Positions 14,419 to 15,890 of a stretch of DNA of 15,890 bases are shown piece by piece (positions within the stretch are counted from its first letter, which is position 1; every line of letters begins with the position of its first letter). The DNA comes from JAYVSZ01 sp043774925 (lineage in GTDB: Bacteria; Pseudomonadota; Gammaproteobacteria; Burkholderiales; Methylophilaceae). The DNA is taken from contig JAYVSZ010000014.1 of assembly GCA_043774925.1 (NCBI GenBank), positions 1 through 15,890 of the forward strand. The letters are read 5' to 3'. The translations under genes and the position numbers were made by a program. The notes under the pieces were generated by a model, which worked only from the letters and a program-made list of their open reading frames with translations, was not told the origin of the DNA and did no database searches.

Positions 14419-14699
14419 TTAATTTTTTATGCTTTCTGTTTGATTTTATTGAATATTTTATTTATTAATAAGATTTATTCAAAAAGCATTAAAAATATTT
14501 TGAACATTTGTTAATAAATTGTAACTAAAGTGTTGCAATTAGAAATTAATTGTTTTATATTTTACCCCTCACATGAAAATGTGATAAAAAGTATGCTTTA
14601 AGTTTGCGGTAATTACTATAGATTAAATCGATAGTTAAAGCTGCAAAATTTGAGTGTACTTAATATTTAACCCTTAGTAATATAACTTTGGAGATCAAC
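14419..14699. promoter_or_regulatory. Divergent pip/xoxF control region
   Basis: These 281 bp hold no gene and are AT-rich. A perfect dyad TCACAT-GAAA-ATGTGA lies at 14569-14584. A second, ACTAT-N11-ATAGT, lies at 14615-14635, about 65 bp before the xoxF start. Either could bind a methanol- or lanthanide-linked regulator. The xoxF ribosome site GGAGA (14690-14694) is strong, 5 nt before the ATG. I found no -35/-10 pair good enough to call, and no riboswitch-like structure. Confidence 0.5.
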
Positions 14700-15890
14700 A
14701 TGCAAGTTAATAAAATTAAGCTAGCTTTAGGCTTAGTTGCAGGTCTTTCAGCGGCAATGCCGATGATCGCATCAGCAGCTGCAGACCAAGAAGCAGCAAT
14801 CGCAAATGCAAACAACTGGGCTGACCCACGTGGCGGCTACATGAACCAAGCTTACAGCAGCTTAGCTCAAATCAACAAAGGTAACGTAAAAAACCTTAAA
14901 GCTGCTTGGACATTCGCAACCGGTGTAAACCGTGGTCACGAAGGTTCACCAGTAGTTGTTGGTAACATGATGTATGTACATACAGCATTCCCAAACAACG
15001 TATATGCGCTTGATTTAAACGACAATCAAAAAATCGTTTGGCAATATTTCCCTAAACAAGATCCATCAGTTCAAGCTGTTTTGTGTTGCGATAACGTTAA
15101 CCGTGGTTTAGGTTACGGCGACGGCAAAATCTACCTTCAACAAAATGATGGTAACTTGGTTGCTTTAGACGCTAAAACTGGTGCTAAAGTTTGGTCAGTA
15201 TTAGTAAACGATCCAAAAGTTGGCGCTACTAACACAAACGCACCACAAGTACGTAAAGACAAAATCTTAACGGGTTGTTCAGGTGCTGAGTTCGGCGTAC
15301 GTTGCTTCTTAGCTGCTTACAACATCAAAGACGGTTCATTAGCATGGAAAGCCTACTCAACAGGTCCAGATGCTGAAGTATTGATTGGTGCTGATTTCAA
15401 CTCAGCAAACCCACAATACAGTGCTTTGTCAGTGTACAAAGACATCAACGGTGGTAACAAACAAGGCGGTTCATTCGAAGCAATGAAAGCTGGCGAAATC
15501 AAAATCGGTGAAAAAGAACTTGGTACACGTACATGGTTAAAACCACAAGCAGTTAAAGATGGTTGGCAACATGGCGGCGGCTCTACATGGGGCTGGTGGC
15601 CGTATGATGCACGTACTAACTTAGTTTATTACGGTACAGGTAACCCATCAGTATGGAACCCAGATGTCCGTCCAGGCGATAACAAATGGTCTATGACTAT
15701 TTTCGCTCGTGACTTAGACACAGGCGTTGCAAAATGGGGCTACCAAATGACGCCACACGATGAGTGGGATTATGATGGTATTAACGAAGTCATCTTGTTC
15801 GACAAAGGTGGCAAAACATACGCATGGCATCATGACCGTAACGGTTTTGCGTACACTTTCTTAGCTAGCAACGGTACATTAATTGCTGCT
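14700..15890 (+). CDS. xoxF: Lanthanide-dependent methanol dehydrogenase XoxF, N-terminal two thirds (runs off right edge)
   Basis: A periplasmic PQQ-dependent methanol dehydrogenase that oxidises methanol and passes electrons to a c-type cytochrome. The first 397 codons are present with no stop. A signal peptide covers residues 1-26 (cleavage after ASA). Family features are the vicinal disulfide Cys129-Cys130, GCSGAEFGVRC with metal-ligand Glu197, Asn315 in GTGNPS and catalytic Asp357. Asp359 follows two residues later (HDEWDYDG), the lanthanide-site residue that marks XoxF; MxaF-type calcium enzymes have Ala there. The Glu-to-Asn ligand spacing is 118 residues, against 84 in calcium MDH (Glu177 and Asn261), so about 34 extra residues lie between them, near 240-290. 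Codon choice is strongly biased, as in a highly expressed gene. Strong ribosome site; divergent from pip. Confidence 0.94.
   Translation, partial: MQVNKIKLALGLVAGLSAAMPMIASAAADQEAAIANANNWADPRGGYMNQAYSSLAQINKGNVKNLKAAWTFATGVNRGHEGSPVVVGNMMYVHTAFPNNVYALDLNDNQKIVWQYFPKQDPSVQAVLCCDNVNRGLGYGDGKIYLQQNDGNLVALDAKTGAKVWSVLVNDPKVGATNTNAPQVRKDKILTGCSGAEFGVRCFLAAYNIKDGSLAWKAYSTGPDAEVLIGADFNSANPQYSALSVYKDINGGNKQGGSFEAMKAGEIKIGEKELGTRTWLKPQAVKDGWQHGGGSTWGWWPYDARTNLVYYGTGNPSVWNPDVRPGDNKWSMTIFARDLDTGVAKWGYQMTPHDEWDYDGINEVILFDKGGKTYAWHHDRNGFAYTFLASNGTLIAA

Noticed and set aside
14569..14584. A CRP/cAMP site upstream of xoxF
   Set aside because: CRP sites read TGTGA-N6-TCACA; here the half sites are in the opposite order, TCACA-N6-TGTGA.
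14700..15890. The calcium-dependent methanol dehydrogenase MxaF
   Set aside because: The residue two positions after the catalytic Asp is Asp359, not Ala, which marks XoxF.
1..15890. A CRISPR array, insertion sequence or integrase gene
   Set aside because: No spaced direct repeats, transposase or integrase frames were seen on either strand.

Overview
The window looks like a chromosomal segment of a methylotrophic betaproteobacterium, probably a Methylophilaceae member close to Methylotenera. The main reason is the partial gene at the right edge. It encodes a periplasmic PQQ-dependent alcohol dehydrogenase with the Asp-Tyr-Asp signature of lanthanide-dependent XoxF methanol dehydrogenases. 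The moderately low GC content, the sugar-phosphate gene set and the other protein families agree with this. The genus is an inference; no rRNA or complete taxonomic marker is present.

Left region (1-3360): a minus-strand operon fbp - fba - tpiA (fructose-1,6-bisphosphatase, class II aldolase, start of triosephosphate isomerase). A CbbR-like LysR regulator diverges from it. The 68-bp gap between them carries two nested inverted repeats and mirrored -10-like elements placed almost on the start codons. In an RuMP-cycle methylotroph these enzymes would handle the cleavage and regeneration part of carbon assimilation.

Accessory island (about 3361-5380): a hipB-hipA toxin-antitoxin pair with its own candidate operator, then a 5'-truncated tRNA-Met(CAT) sequence and a strong terminator. 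This looks like the scar of an integration event at a tRNA gene.

Signalling region (5716-10334): a complete diffusible-signal-factor (DSF) type circuit. rpfF (signal synthase) converges on rpfG - receiver gene - rpfC. RpfC is a membrane hybrid histidine kinase with an HPt domain and RpfG is an HD-GYP c-di-GMP phosphodiesterase. The layout matches the convergent rpfF / rpfGHC arrangement of Xanthomonas, but the RpfH position is taken by a stand-alone receiver protein that resembles the receiver domain of the neighbouring RpfG.

Right region (10601-14418): a minus-strand run of pip (proline iminopeptidase), a YihY/BrkB-type membrane protein fused to a cyclic-nucleotide-binding-like domain, and a TPR protein with a C-terminal 2OG-Fe(II)-oxygenase-like domain. 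The gaps are only 17-18 bp, so this is probably one operon. A 281-bp divergent regulatory region separates it from xoxF, which runs off the right edge.
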